DNA of 64,000 bases from Tenodera sinensis (taxonomy: Eukaryota > Arthropoda > Insecta > Mantodea > Mantidae). Location of the stretch: positions 2,526,501 to 2,590,500 of the forward strand of contig CM060972.1 of assembly GCA_030765045.1 (NCBI GenBank), read 5' to 3'. The notes below the pieces were generated by a model. The model searched no databases. It saw only the letters and a list, made by a program, of their open reading frames with translations, and was not told where the DNA came from. Position 1 is the first letter of the stretch; each line of letters starts with the position of its first letter. A program made the position numbers and the translations under genes. Below, in pieces: positions 25,151 through 36,682 of the stretch.

Positions 25151-26639
25151 GGCTACATGTGCCTGCACACTGGGCCTCTACCACCACATCTTGCTGAAGC
25201 TCTCATTGGGGCCTCCAGTGACAGGGCTGTCACTGCCCACCTTGTATCCATTACTTTCCTAACCAGTGCTTTCCCCTCTTGCCTCTCATGCCCTAACGGT
25301 AGTTGTGATTGCGTCAAGGCATCATGTGCCTGAGCACATAAGGAAGTTGGACAGCACTGCCCCAACCACACCCAACAGTCAGCACCAGTGGCGATTCGTT
25401 CAACATTTTACCAATGTGCTATAATATTACAAAAGATAACCTGTGTGTTGTACTCGCATGACTTTATATTAAAATTGTTTGCGAAGCGCTAACACTATTA
25501 CAAGCCAAAGTTGCACGTACGAAATTCACCACTCGTGACCTTGTGGCTCAACAGTTGTTCTACTGTACTGCCCTTGACACTACTGCGGTAACACAACTCT
25601 GACGATTAACTAACTAAACTGCACGAGCCAGCCTTCTCACATAGTCTCTGAATTACTGGCGACTTTTCTGGAACAATCTTAAGTTTCTAGACTCTTGCCG
25701 CAAACAAAGTCCTGCACTTCGAAAACTTCTAGAAATGTGTGCAACGGCGTTTGTTCTGAGCTACCCATTGTTGCAGTCAGCGACTACAAACACAGTGGTG
25801 TGAGATTATTTACACTTCATATTAGACGCGGTCGCCGCGACAGTATTTTTAAATAAATTATTTGCTTCTCCTGTAAAATTCTTATTGAAGTTATGAGGTT
25901 TTCATTGCCTCCCATCGACTTCCAGTATAGAGTATTAAGTCTTGGTCAACCTTGACAAAACTTAACTTTGTGGCCATGTGCATTTCAGCGCCGTAGGAAA
26001 CTGTCGTCCGCGCCTCTACAAAGTCGAGCACCCTATATCAGGTGCTCAAGGACGTAGCTTTGGGGGAGGCTAGTACGCTGAGCGTTCCCCTTATTTTTCT
26101 GTGTTTAATTGTTTTATGTTTATTTTGCTTTATAATAGTTTTAACGCAGGATAATTATTTTATATAATCATTTAGCACTGACTTTTTCGTAGGTCATACT
26201 GTTGAGCAGCTATATTTAGCTAAAATAGCAAGCCCCAAATTTACAAGTCAGTCCGTTCCGTTCTAAAACAGCGGCGTACGCTGAGACGAGTCAGCGTTTT
26301 ACTTCCTGCATGTGGTACGACTAGGACGGCCTCCCCGCAAACCTCTCACTCACATCGGCAAGCCCCTCTGTATACGCTAGCGTTTAGTCGTATGCTACAG
26401 CGCGGTTCTGACTGCGAAGTATTGTTCAGGTACTGCCAATTGTGTTTCCTTACGAATAAAACTGTATATAAGCTCAAAGTACGTGTAATATTTACATCAT
26501 AAGAATGAGTGACTTACCACACCAGCTAAGATGTTTTCTCTCATTCATTTTCTCCGTTTCACACACACACACGTATATATGTTTATTATAGATTTTGACG
26601 TATTACAGTTCAGAATGAAATGCATTGGTCACACGCTCT
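25151..26639. other. No gene recognised
   Basis: 25150-25380 is richer in GC with overlapping 70-codon frames on both strands and no domain. 25800-26430 includes CpG-containing stretches of unknown nature. Confidence 0.35.
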
Positions 26640-26935
26640 TGTAACGTACGCACATATTTGATGTGTTTGATATACACCAATGTCTTTATGTGTCACCATA
26701 GCCATAAATCCAATGGTCCAGCAAATGCGGTGGCCGTGCTACCGGACCTCTTTGGCTAATCCATTTGTTGAATGAAGACCATTATCTGGTGTAAATACTC
26801 AACAAAGTAAAATTACTCATATCTCAATAGAAATTTGCTTTCGGAGATATGTTCATAGGAACACTTATTCTAGGTTTGCTCAATCCCAACTCCTGTTGCA
26901 ATATTACTTCTTAAAATGCCCTGTATATTAAAGTC
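26640..26935 (-). pseudogene. Very decayed DDE transposase C-terminal remnant
   Basis: Minus-strand reading gives WISQRGPVARPP, then, in another frame, THKDIGVYQT, echoing the RGPVAWPPRSPDLTPLDF block of insect transposases. tacagggcatttt at its outer edge looks like a terminus. Confidence 0.4.
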
Positions 26936-26984
26936 CTCCAATGTGATGTCATATCATAATGAATGGAATTAGTGAAATTATGTT

Positions 26985-27165
26985 CAAATGAGTCCATAGA
27001 TTTAAAGTTACCCGACATTTGTCTTCCCAGGATAAGGGAAAACCTTGGGAAAGCAATACCTTATCTGTATAACTCACTCTAATCGAGATTCAAACTCGGC
27101 ACTTCTTGAACGTGAGGCAGACACGCTACTCCTACACCAGGCATGGCTCAACTGTGCTACTCCAC
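26985..27165 (-). repeat. tRNA-derived SINE, third family, inverted copy
   Basis: Minus-strand reading gives gtgtaggagtagcgtgtctg, then gccgagtttgaatctcg and ggttttcccttatcctggg, matching the body of the copy at 62876. Confidence 0.65.
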
Positions 27166-28134
27166 TGAAACACATTCTTGTCTCATCCCTCCCCTAACTT
27201 GCCATCCAGGTTCTGACATGCCTGATTCAGTGGCGAGTATGGCTGTTTCATGAAGAGTGGTAGAGAGAACTTTTAAGTTACAAGAACAGGAAAGTTTGCT
27301 GTTTAATATACAGATTTCAATTTGCAAATATAAAGCGTTACAATATCAAATGCCACTTTGATCAGAAGCATAAATCAACTTAGAGGTATGGTGATCTTAC
27401 AGGTATTTATTTACAACTTCAAAAGGTACTTTCTGAATACTAGTATTTGTAAACATATAAAACAGACATTATAATTCCACTTTTTAGTGGTTTAGTTTAT
27501 TATTAGCTCATTCAATACAAACTATTGTATTTCGTGTTTCAAACTTTGAACATAACATTAAGTTTAAAACAAAACAATTTATTATGTTGGTCGAATAGTT
27601 TTACAATATTTTTAAGGCTAAATAGGAATGGAACTTTACTGCTTTATTTATTGTGAAAGAAAAATAGTTTAGTATGTTAATCATAAGGCAGTGTAAGGAT
27701 ATTACATGCATAAGATAAAGGAAGGTTGTAAACTTCAAGATGATGTAATTCTCCTAACCACAGCAGGTGGCTGTAATGATTACTATATGCAAAATATGTT
27801 TAATGTAAACAAAATAGTTAATAACAGTGTAGAAATTATCACTAGCATGCAGGTGGAATGAACCCACCACTGCACATGTTGTATCAAAACACCTTTGTCA
27901 CTTGGGGTGAGTAAGGCAAGTTAAAATCGATACACCTCCTCTCCTGCCCTGCACCATAAAGGTGGGTTATAAGTCCCTAATCATGAATATCTGTTTACAC
28001 AAATCACAGTTAAAGTCATTTAGAGAGCTTATTTCAAACCCGAACACCGCTCAATGGTTCCTGACATTTGCTCCAAGCCAGTCATATAGGTAGCTGCAAT
28101 ACACTTCTGTTTAATGTTTATAGAAATTGTTTTA
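27166..28134. other. AT-rich, nothing recognised
   Basis: No frame over 60 codons and no repeat with a second copy noticed. Confidence 0.4.
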
Positions 28135-29830
28135 TTACATAGCTTCTTGTAGGTGCAAGAGGAATGTGGAAATACAGTAGGCTTTTAACTGACAGAGAAA
28201 TCTTTTAAGGGTTGGTAGCCATGTGATGGCTTTGGCACTTCATTCACTTTGGTGCCAGGGAAAAAAGAAATGAATAACCACTTCCCTTTTGAGAAAAGAA
28301 GTATTGGAAAATAACGAATATCTCGTAAATGGTTAACTGCATCCAAAAATGACATAAATCTTGTGTTTTAATGATACCTGTATTTTACTGTAGTAAGATT
28401 TTGTCTATATCTTATGGTTTACCAGTTATACAAAAGTCATTCAGAATGAATACTTCAGAGATTGTTCCCAGAAAATTCAAGACATACATTTTATTTGTCA
28501 TGAAAATATCTTAAACATGTGGTATTTTAATCCAATTGTTAGAGCCAGCTTTAAGAAAATAAAAATTTTTGAAAAATATTCCTTGGCAGTCTGAGGTGGA
28601 AGGGGGTGACCGGGAGATTTCCCTGACAATTTTATTATTACTTAAGTTTAATGTCTTTTAAGAATGTGACATGAAGATTTTGATGAAAATTGCTCCACCC
28701 TAAACTACCCTTTACATGGAAAATGTTTCAAATTTGTTTATTTTCTGGAAAAGGGCTCTAACGATTTTGATTAACATGTCATATGTTTAAGATACTTTTA
28801 TCATAAGTGAAATGTGTATTTTGAATTTTCTGGCTATAGCCCCTGTAGTCGTATTTACTCTGGATGACTTTTGTATAAGTGGTAAACTAACCGTAAGAGA
28901 TAGACCAAATCTTACTCTACAAAAAATTTAGATCTTGCTAAAATTTTGTTGTATAGTAAACCATTTCAGAGATATGCCTTGTTATGTGAGTTTTGGAGAG
29001 CTTATACTTCTGTTAAATGGAACATCATTATTCATTTCTACTTTCTGTGCTGGTAAGTAGAGGAACTATGCATTCCACCCAAAAATTTAATGTCCAGATT
29101 TCACCGGAAATATATGTTTTGAGACATCCTGAATGCAAAAGAAAAAAAGCATTTTTAGAAAAAGATCTGTGTGTATGTGGACAACATAACTCAAAAACGA
29201 AAAGTTGGTTAAAAACCAAAGTTGATATTTAAGTTTGATGTCTTTCAAGGATGCAACACAAAGATTTTGAAGAAAATAACCCTGCCCTAAACTACCCTGT
29301 ACATAGAAAATGTTTTGAAAATTTTGATTTTCTTGAAAATGGCTAACAATTTTTATTAAAATGGCTAACGATTTTTATTAAAATGGCATGTGTTTAAGAT
29401 ATTTGTATGACAAGAATAACTCATAAACCTTAAGAGATAGACAAAATCTTACCATACAAAGTATGTAGATCTTGCTAAAACACACAATTTATGTCTGAAT
29501 TTGTAGAGTGAACCATTTCGGAGATATTCCTTGTTATTTGTGTCAGTTTCGGAAAACTTAAATTTTCGTGAAATGGAACATCATTGCTCATTTTTTTGTA
29601 TGTTAAGTGTGCAAAGAGAATGGGATCTCGAAGCTTTAAAAGATTTGCGCACAAAGCCTACTGTATTCTAATATTCCCCTTGCACATACAAGGAAATAAG
29701 CAGTAAGATAATTTGTACAAATGTTTATCTCAACTAACACAAAGAAGATATAGGAATAAGAGTTTGTAAGAATGGTTAGTACAAGAGTTGAGAAAGTTAT
29801 GTGAGTGTAACGCATCAGATTTTTGTTCAT
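28135..29830 (+). repeat. Long-TIR repeat, most complete cluster
   Basis: Two overlapping or tandem copies. The left inner end is cttcttgtaggtgcaagagg near 28143 and the right terminus gttatgtgagtgtaacgcat near 29798. Internal words tcttatggtttaccagtta, ttgttatttgtgtcagttt and catttcggagatattcc recur in other copies. The small frames are not conserved between copies. Confidence 0.7.
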
Positions 29831-30457
29831 GCTGTACGAGATTCCTCTAGAAACTGGAAACGTTGAACTTTGGACCTCCTTGAAACTGACAGGTTATATA
29901 AACCTAGGGAACATTAGTGTCTTCAAAAACATTTGGAAGTTCCTCTAAGTATACTACAGTTCAGGTCGAGGTGATCAGAGTACTCATCGCAGTTTTCAGT
30001 TATATTTAAATTTCTCATTAAGTTACTGTGTTTCTTTCCCTGCCAATGTTACCAATACTACCAGTGATCCTATCATTAGTCCAACTCCATTCTAGAGCAA
30101 TGCAACAGAATTTGGCCTTCCAAGGAAGCAATGAAGAATTATTAACATGTGTTGTTAAACTGAACGACAGCTACTACATTTATACGAGAGCTTCCATCAA
30201 CAACATAGGGAAACGGTTTTGGATCTTTATTTCTGCTTTACCTTAATGATATTCTGCTAGTGAGAACATATACAGTGTAATGTTACCCACCAACAGCTGG
30301 CCATATTTTAAGGGAGATAAAAGTACTCTGCCAATCCAGTGGCTGAAAATTATGCTTGAGGAACAGAGCAGCTGATGCTGGCAGAGGGTGGGGTTACTTT
30401 TGTCATTACCAACTGCATTATGGGCTACTTTTAATGCACATTACAAACAGTTACTGG
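29831..30457. other. 3' flank of the zinc-binding gene
   Basis: A 72-codon plus-strand frame at 30028 is unrecognised. AATAAA-type signals for the gene were not clearly placed. Confidence 0.35.
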
Positions 30458-31448
30458 TCAAGAAATAATTTTTGAATTCCAGTCTTCAACAGTATAGGAT
30501 AATTGTTCGTTTTGTGGGTCCCTTTCCTTGTTGTAGTTGTGGTCACTTAATGAAAACTTTGCTATACTATCACTTTCCACACACCTTCTGGTGACTGTTG
30601 TTCTATTTTGGTTGGTATTAAAGTGTTTCCCAAGGCACTCTATCGCAGCAGTCTCTGTTTTGCAATTCTTCAGAATTGTCACAGCTCTCACAAGAGCATC
30701 ATACTGAGCAAAGGAGTTTTCTTGCTGCCATTGTTCAAAAAGTAGCTTCCATCGATCTTTTAAGGAGGACCAGTTGAGTTCTGTATGTTCCTTCTCTATT
30801 TTAACAAAAGGCTCTGTGGTTACCTCAACATGGTGTGCTGTTAATTCTATCTCTCGTAGCGCATCTGTGGTAGATAAAATATAAAGACTGGGATACACTG
30901 TAGAGGCTACAGGCTCTTCATGATATTGCACACAATCTTCTCTAGCCTCTTCGTTCTTTGGCCGTAGTCTTTTGGCTGGAGAGTCATTTGTTTTCTCCAC
31001 TTCATAAGAGTGCAGACAATCTTCTCTAACCTCTTCGTTCTTTGGCCGTAGTCTTTTGGCTGGGGAGTCATTTGTTTTCTCCACTTCATAAGAGTGCAGA
31101 CAATCTTCTCTAACCTCTTCGTTCTTTGGCCGTAGTCTTTTAGCTGGGGAGTCATTTGTTTTCTCCACTTCATAAGAGTGCAGACAATCTTCTCTAGCCT
31201 CTTCGTTCTTTGGCCGTAGTATTTTGGCTGGAGAGTCATTTGTTTTCTCCACTTCATAAGAGTACAGACAATCTTCTCTAACCTCTTCGTTCTTTGGCCG
31301 TAGTCTTTTGGCTGAAGAGTCATTGTTTGTTATCTCCGCTTGTGAAACACTTTTGAGTTCAAGAGCATTTGCAGGTTCAATTCTGTGGTTGTGGTTATGC
31401 TCTATTGTAATGAGAGTTGGATAACCTCCACATAGCACACCATTTGAT
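30458..31448 (-). CDS. FLYWCH/WRKY-GCM1-like zinc-binding protein, last exon with 28-residue repeats
   Basis: The exon completes the split Arg codon and continues SNGVLCGGYPTLITIEHNHN, giving the HxH end of the zinc-binding fold. Then come five tandem 28-residue units (84 bp each, about 31330-30925) with core SPAKRLRPKNEEVRED and ending HSYEVEKT. The units differ by a few substitutions; the basic RLRPK piece may act as a nuclear-import signal (inference). The C-terminal 120 residues hold an amphipathic stretch, LKDRWKLLFEQWQQ, and YDALVRAVTILKNC, of a kind seen in related insect proteins. The stop is at 30458. The predicted whole protein is 451 residues. A 138-codon antiframe reading of the repeat is a by-product of the 84-bp period. 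Whether the gene is a domesticated transposase remnant is open. Confidence 0.8.
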
Positions 31449-32106
31449 CTAAAAAATAAACAAATAGCTTCATGAAATAGTTATTCATCATACAACAGCT
31501 TAAAGTAAGGTTTTATTTTGTGAGTAACAATCCCACAAGAAAAATAAAATCACTTTTAACACCTGTGGCACACACTACCTTTTATACGGCTCTAAAATTT
31601 GCAAAATAATACTATATTGGTTCTAGGATATCATTTTGTTTTGAATGAATGAAAGCATAGCAAAAATTAAAGTGAAGAAAAATGAGTTTAAAAGTTGCAT
31701 GTAGTTTAAGTAGAGACCTTTCATGGATGTTCACACACACAGAACACAAAGTGTTCATTAAATTATTACATACAACAATGTACCATCACCGCTTGGAGCA
31801 TACTCCATACTCTCCACATGTCACCATATCACTTCTTTCTCTTTATGTGGCCCACAACTCATGTCAAAGGGCAAAGGTCCATTATTATACATGTGCCAAG
31901 AGGACTTTTGGCAATACTTCTAGACACTTTACATGCACTGAGAGGAGTGTCTCACTGCAGAAGGGAATTATTTTGAAGCATATCTTGTGTAATTTGCATC
32001 ACAATAACTGATTTCTGTGTCACTAACCCATTCCGGGAAACTTTTACACCTAGTTTTATAATTTCATCAATGAAAATAAAAAGTAGGAATTAAGACTAAA
32101 ACCTAC
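31449..32106 (-). other. Intron 3 of the zinc-binding gene
   Basis: Bounded by the gtaggt donor and ttttttag acceptor on the minus strand; a 109-codon plus-strand frame inside has no domain. Confidence 0.6.
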
Positions 32107-32249
32107 CTGACTCGCTGATTTTCAGTAGATGATTTTATAGTAACCCTCATAATAGCTTGACAATCTGTATGTTTATACGAGGCATTAACCACTGGGTCAG
32201 CGCTTTGGTGACTACCGGTGTAAGTATTCCATCCACATCTATACACTGC
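32107..32249 (-). CDS. FLYWCH/WRKY-GCM1-like zinc-binding protein, exon 3
   Basis: The exon encodes AVYRCGWNTYTGSHQSAD, then YKHTDCQAIMRVTIK and STENQRV, and ends two bases into an arginine codon. The acceptor is ttgttgcag (a second AG four bases on would drop the phase) and the donor GTCAG|gtaggt. The two cysteines (YRC and TDC) supply half of a Cys-Cys-His-His site, and the IEHNHNH of the next exon supplies the histidines. That order and spacing is typical of FLYWCH, GCM and MULE zinc-binding domains. The joined reading frame across this and the next exon is uninterrupted. Confidence 0.8.
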
Positions 32250-32442
32250 CTGCAACAATGTATACACATTAATCATCTTGACAATACCCTGTATGATCCA
32301 AAAGACTGTGAACCGGCTGCGCTGTATTTTGTCTGTATGGGTCCTCTGCACTCGTTGCCGACTGCCACTGTCACAGTACAGCACAGATAAAACCATACAA
32401 CATTTTTAAAACTACTTTTAAAGGCTTTACTTATCAATATAA

Positions 32443-32775
32443 TTATAGCAGAAGCTGAAACTGGCCACTGTCGTCTATACATTTTTGGCACCTCTTTAGG
32501 AAATTATCCATCACTCGCCGTAGTTCACATTGAGAAATGCTGGCAATTTCCTGACGGGTATTTTGTTTTAATTCTTCCAGAGTGTGTGGGCTTGTCTTGT
32601 ACATTTTATGCTTTAAGTTACCCCAGAGATAGAAATCACAAGGGGTTAGGTTGGGGGACCGAGGGGGCCACAAATTTCTATTAATAACTATGACCTGAAG
32701 CACACTTTCAATTGTTCTCATCGAAAGATTGGCTGTATGAGCTGTTGAAGCCTTGTTGAAAAAAGGCAAAATCAT
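32443..32775 (-). pseudogene. Tc/mariner-like transposase C-terminal fragment
   Basis: The 110-codon frame contains NLWPPRSPNLTPCDFYLWGN, the third-acidic block of a DDE transposase (here SPN replaces SPD), followed by the usual C-terminal helices. It lies just beyond exon 3 of the zinc-binding gene, in its large intron, in the same direction. No terminal repeats were recognised. Confidence 0.65.
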
Positions 32776-33349
32776 GCTCCCTGTCGGTTAATTCTCTAAA
32801 AAAGGATGCAAAATTGTATTCATGTATGTACGGGCAACAACTGTTGAGTCAAAAAAATCATAATAAATACACGCTGTGCAGTAGATGAGGCATAATACAC
32901 TTTGTGACTAAGTACAGGACACTGGTAATAATGCAGCTGCACGATATCATGTCAGCTCAATACTGATTGTGAGCAGAACAGAGAAAAACAAGTCATGCAC
33001 GTGACCTTGTGTACTCGTATATCAGCTGCTGGTGCTGTGTTTCTGCATGCGCAGCAGTTCACATGCATTTGGATCTCTTGGTGAATAAACTGAAACTCAA
33101 ACATTTCAATATTATCAACATTTCTCTTACTATTTTGATACTCTCACAGTCCTCATATTGGTATACTAGAACCTCGGCTAAACTTTTGGCTTATTAGCTA
33201 TTATCTTTTTCTCTTTTCTTTGGTCTACATTCAATTTTGCAAAAGTTGAGTTATTCATGAAATAAACATGTGTCTTGTATATGTATGTATTTGTAGGTAG
33301 TTTGAGATGGCTTCAGTATTCTGAAAACCTGAAGTGAAGTGCAGTGCAG

Positions 33350-33420
33350 TTTAAAACATCTGATGTGTTGCACTCACATGACTTTCTTTACTCACTCTTG
33401 TGCTTGTAGCTACAAAGGGA
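33350..33420 (+). repeat. Long-TIR repeat, left terminus
   Basis: catctgatgtgttgcactca then catgactttctttactcact is the terminal sequence. Confidence 0.55.
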
Positions 33421-33422
33421 AT

Positions 33423-33668
33423 GGCGGCGCCGTGGCCGAGCGGTTAGCGCGCTCGCCTACCACCTACGCGGCCCGGGTTCGATCCCAGGGACCCGCATGT
33501 GGTATTCGTGGTGGACGAAGCGGCGTCAGGGCGGGTTTTCTCCGGGTACTCCGGTTTCCCCCGCCATCTCATTCCACCAGTGCTCCATCTTCATGTATCA
33601 TCAGTGTCACCGCCTGCGGTGCCGTAGTAGTAAAAGCGGGCGTTAAACACTACAACAATACAACAATA
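33423..33668 (+). repeat. tRNA-derived SINE, complete head and body
   Basis: The head has box A (gtggccgagcggttagcgcg) and box B (gggttcgatcccaggga), as in Ser/Leu-like tRNAs. The body runs from cccgcatgtgg through tccggtttcccccgcc to a short caacaata tail near 33665. It sits in the large intron of the zinc-binding gene, antisense to it. A related fragment lies at 18578. Confidence 0.8.
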
Positions 33669-33669
33669 C

Positions 33670-36377
33670 AAAGGGAATATGGTTTAAGTGATAGTCAAAT
33701 GTTTCTAAACTGATTGCTAGATGGCAATCAAATTACATTGCCAAGAGGGAAGAGGAAAATAAATATATATACAGGATGGAAGGGAAGTCATTGCATTCCT
33801 TCTAATATGTGCTTCATAGAAGCATTACAAACAAAAAAATCTAGTGGCATTTTGTTCTTTGATCAGCTGATTTCGGAAAAATAAATGGTTTTTGATCCAA
33901 CTTGGATGTGTAATTCCATAGGAATGTACGAAGATAACAGTTTGTTACTTGTAAGATGCTTAGAGTAACTTATTTCTGACATAACTTTGGTAGTAATTAT
34001 GTGACATCACACGGGGTTTCGAAATAATTAATCACTTAAAAGAATAGCTGAAATACTCCAAGCAGCTTTTTCACACGCACAGTAAGTCAACAACGTTGCA
34101 TCGAGATTGGTCAGGGAATTGAGCTGGTTTGTGGATGTAAACAGGTCTGGCACTTTCACTTTCGCTATGTTTTGGGAGCTAACGCTTGTGATTGGCCTAC
34201 ACTCGTGCAGTAAACACAGAAGAACAAGATAGGGTATTAGTTTGTGTTCTCAAGAAGAACCGTTACTGTGTTTGTTTATGTACTGAGCTAGGGAAAGTGA
34301 CACCCACACAATCTGCAGTGTTGCCAGCTTGTTTTCAAGTCCTTTACCACAGGCACATTTGACTGCGGTTGCCAAGACTCAAACTCACGACCTCAGGCTT
34401 TGAGTGCATGGCCAGAGCATTACATGTTGCCTTAACGATCATGGCTATTCAAGTCAGTAGCCTGAAGGTGTCCCAGACTGCCTAATCTAAATCAGTTTCG
34501 AATTAGAGGAAGAATGGCATAAATAGCAAAATAATTTGGGACTGAAAGGGGTAATAACTAATAAATCTAGATAAATAACGAAATAAAGGCAACTAAAAGC
34601 ATTTATTTCGTAAAATAGGCATTTATATTTAAAAAGGCATCATAAAACTGGCATTTCAATCACAAAGGTATAATTCGTGCAGATTCACTTTCAAATTGAA
34701 GATAGATTATACATTTAAAAAGACATTGTGCCTAAACTTCTCGTCTCTGGTCATGAGTAAGTAGAGAGTGCATTATGATGCAGATCACCTTCAGCAAGTG
34801 GACAAAATGTGCATCATGAAGACCATTCCCTTGTTACAGATTACTTTATGTGGGAATGCATTGTATGCATTGCTTCACAATAAGGAACCAAGGAGTCATT
34901 TGTCACTAGGATTGCCCGGTCTTATGTTTTCCATCTAAGTTGTACATTTTTGGGGTTAATCTTACATTTTACATTTTTTCCCCCTTCCACAAGACGATTT
35001 CTTCCATTTTTCTAACTTTCAGGGAGGGAAATCAATTTGGGACCACAAAATGCAAGCAGCAATGTTCTGACAGATTGCACTGCTGTGTGAGCATATGCTT
35101 ATTTCAAGAACATTGGTAACAGCAATCAAATGCAATTGGCTATTCTGTATCACGAGAACACATGGTTCATTGTTATGTTCTTGTCCTTGTATTTGTTGAT
35201 ATAGCTGGAAGATATAGCGTAGACCATAGAACCAAGCAAACCCTTAACTGAAGGACACAACTGTTTCTAATATACGCAAGGTCAAGGTAATTAATAAATA
35301 ATTGCTTAGAACAGAAGTGTTGTGGTGGGTACAAAAGTTATTAAACATATACGAATACATTATTTTATCAAACCGGGTTGATTTTATTTCAATTTTCATT
35401 TCAATTGCTTTAATTGCAAAATGGATGCATTTTCACTTCTGTGAGACACAGACACACCCAGGAATTGATTGAATCTGAATTACAGGTGCTTGTAAACTTT
35501 TCATATTCATGCAAACAATTTTTTTGAAATTGCAAAATAAGATACAAAATTGTTAAAAAAAGAAAAGCAAAATCTGAAAATAAATACCAACAATAAAAGT
35601 GCTCAAAAATTTTATTTCAGCATTTAGTTGTGCCAGTAAAAAATCTTCCTTTTTTTTTCCTAAACAAAACCTGACAACCCTCTTTCCACACAGATTTGCT
35701 GCTCCTTGTTACATGAAATTATGCAGCAGATGGGTGCCAAATAGAATGACACCAGAACACAAAGCAAAGTTCAACTTTCCAAGCTTATTCATTGGAATTA
35801 TTTTTAAGTTTATTAATCAATATAAAGTGTTGTTAAAATAAAACAAACACCTAAAGGAGCAACCAGCATATATTTAGTACTGCAAACATAACACCAATAC
35901 CCATGGCCATCCAAATTAATCTCTTCTTTTTCTTCTGAATAAAAACATTTTTCTACCGGGTTTTTAATTATTGATCCCTTAAGTTCACACGAAAGATATA
36001 TTATGCCTGAAAATTAAACTGATTCACAGAAATGTGACGGTGCTGTGTGACAGACAATACTGATGTCATATCAACTCACATCTGTGACCATTCTTTATTG
36101 ATTTTGTTTTCGAGTTTATAACATCACATGAATTTTACATAGGCATTTTCTTGCAGACTGAAATAACTGTATTGATTTACATTTGTGAAATTATCAAAGC
36201 AACTGCAGACTTTTATGTATACTGCTATTACACCTATAACCATGAATTGTCCCATCTATTGCTAATTTTATTATAAGTGCTTTGCTTCTTAAAATTAAAA
36301 ATTCCAGAAAAACACCCTCCTCCTCTCCTTATACTTAGTGTATCAATTTTATATGCTTTTCCACATAGAAAACTTAC
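33670..36377 (-). other. Part of intron 2 of the zinc-binding gene
   Basis: Apart from the degenerate tRNA-like piece at 34335, no coding region or clear repeat was recognised. Confidence 0.5.
34335..34445 (-). repeat. Degenerate tRNA-like repeat
   Basis: On the minus strand gccatgatcgttaaggcaac and gtgagtttgagtcttgg form weak A and B boxes. No body is recognised. Confidence 0.35.
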
Positions 36378-36572
36378 CTTATATACAGCTGTTTTGCCAC
36401 ATCTGGGTCTAGTCAGATGTAGTCTAAGTGTCACTCCTGAAAGTTGTTCGTACTGCTTTAACCAGTTCTGACCAAAGTCCGCTTTATTTTTACATTTAGA
36501 ACGCAGGTTGGCCACATAGTTATCCGCACAACCACTGAAATTAATTATTTTTGTTTCCGGAGGAAATAAATG
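36378..36572 (-). CDS. FLYWCH/WRKY-GCM1-like zinc-binding protein, exon 2
   Basis: This 65-codon exon in phase 0 at both ends runs from HLFPPETKII through CADNYVANLRSKCKNK and GQNWLKQYEQLSGVTLRL to CGKTAVYK. The acceptor is tctttctttcag and the donor AAG|gtaagt. The pattern resembles the N-terminal block of an arthropod protein family in which this region precedes a zinc-binding fold related to FLYWCH and WRKY-GCM1 domains and to Mutator-type transposases. The following intron is about 4.1 kb and carries SINE insertions and a dead transposase fragment. Function is unknown; DNA binding is an inference from the fold. Confidence 0.75.
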
Positions 36573-36655
36573 CTGAAAGAAAGAGACGAAATAGGTTAAT
36601 TACTTTTATTTGCTTAGCATCGTTCTTTCAAACAACACATAATTCATGAACTTAC

Positions 36656-36682
36656 CTTGAACTCCTCAAAATCTCTATCCAT
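36656..36682 (-). CDS. FLYWCH/WRKY-GCM1-like zinc-binding protein, exon 1
   Basis: A nine-codon first coding exon reads MDRDFEEFK and ends at a strong donor (AAG|gtaagt), phase 0. It is assigned to the gene because the next exon, 84 bp away across a very short intron, starts in the same phase with HLFPPETKIINFSG, a natural continuation. The upstream side (36700-36900) is not repeat-like and has two ATTGG/CCAAT-type words, which would suit a promoter but prove nothing. The start is the only ATG in this short open stretch. Confidence 0.65.

Noticed and set aside
30907..31323. 138-codon frame overlapping the repeats of the zinc-binding gene
   Set aside because: It is another frame of the same strand kept open by the 84-bp period; the 326-codon frame has splice support and family motifs.
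33339..33713. 124-codon frame
   Set aside because: It is a translation of the SINE head and body.
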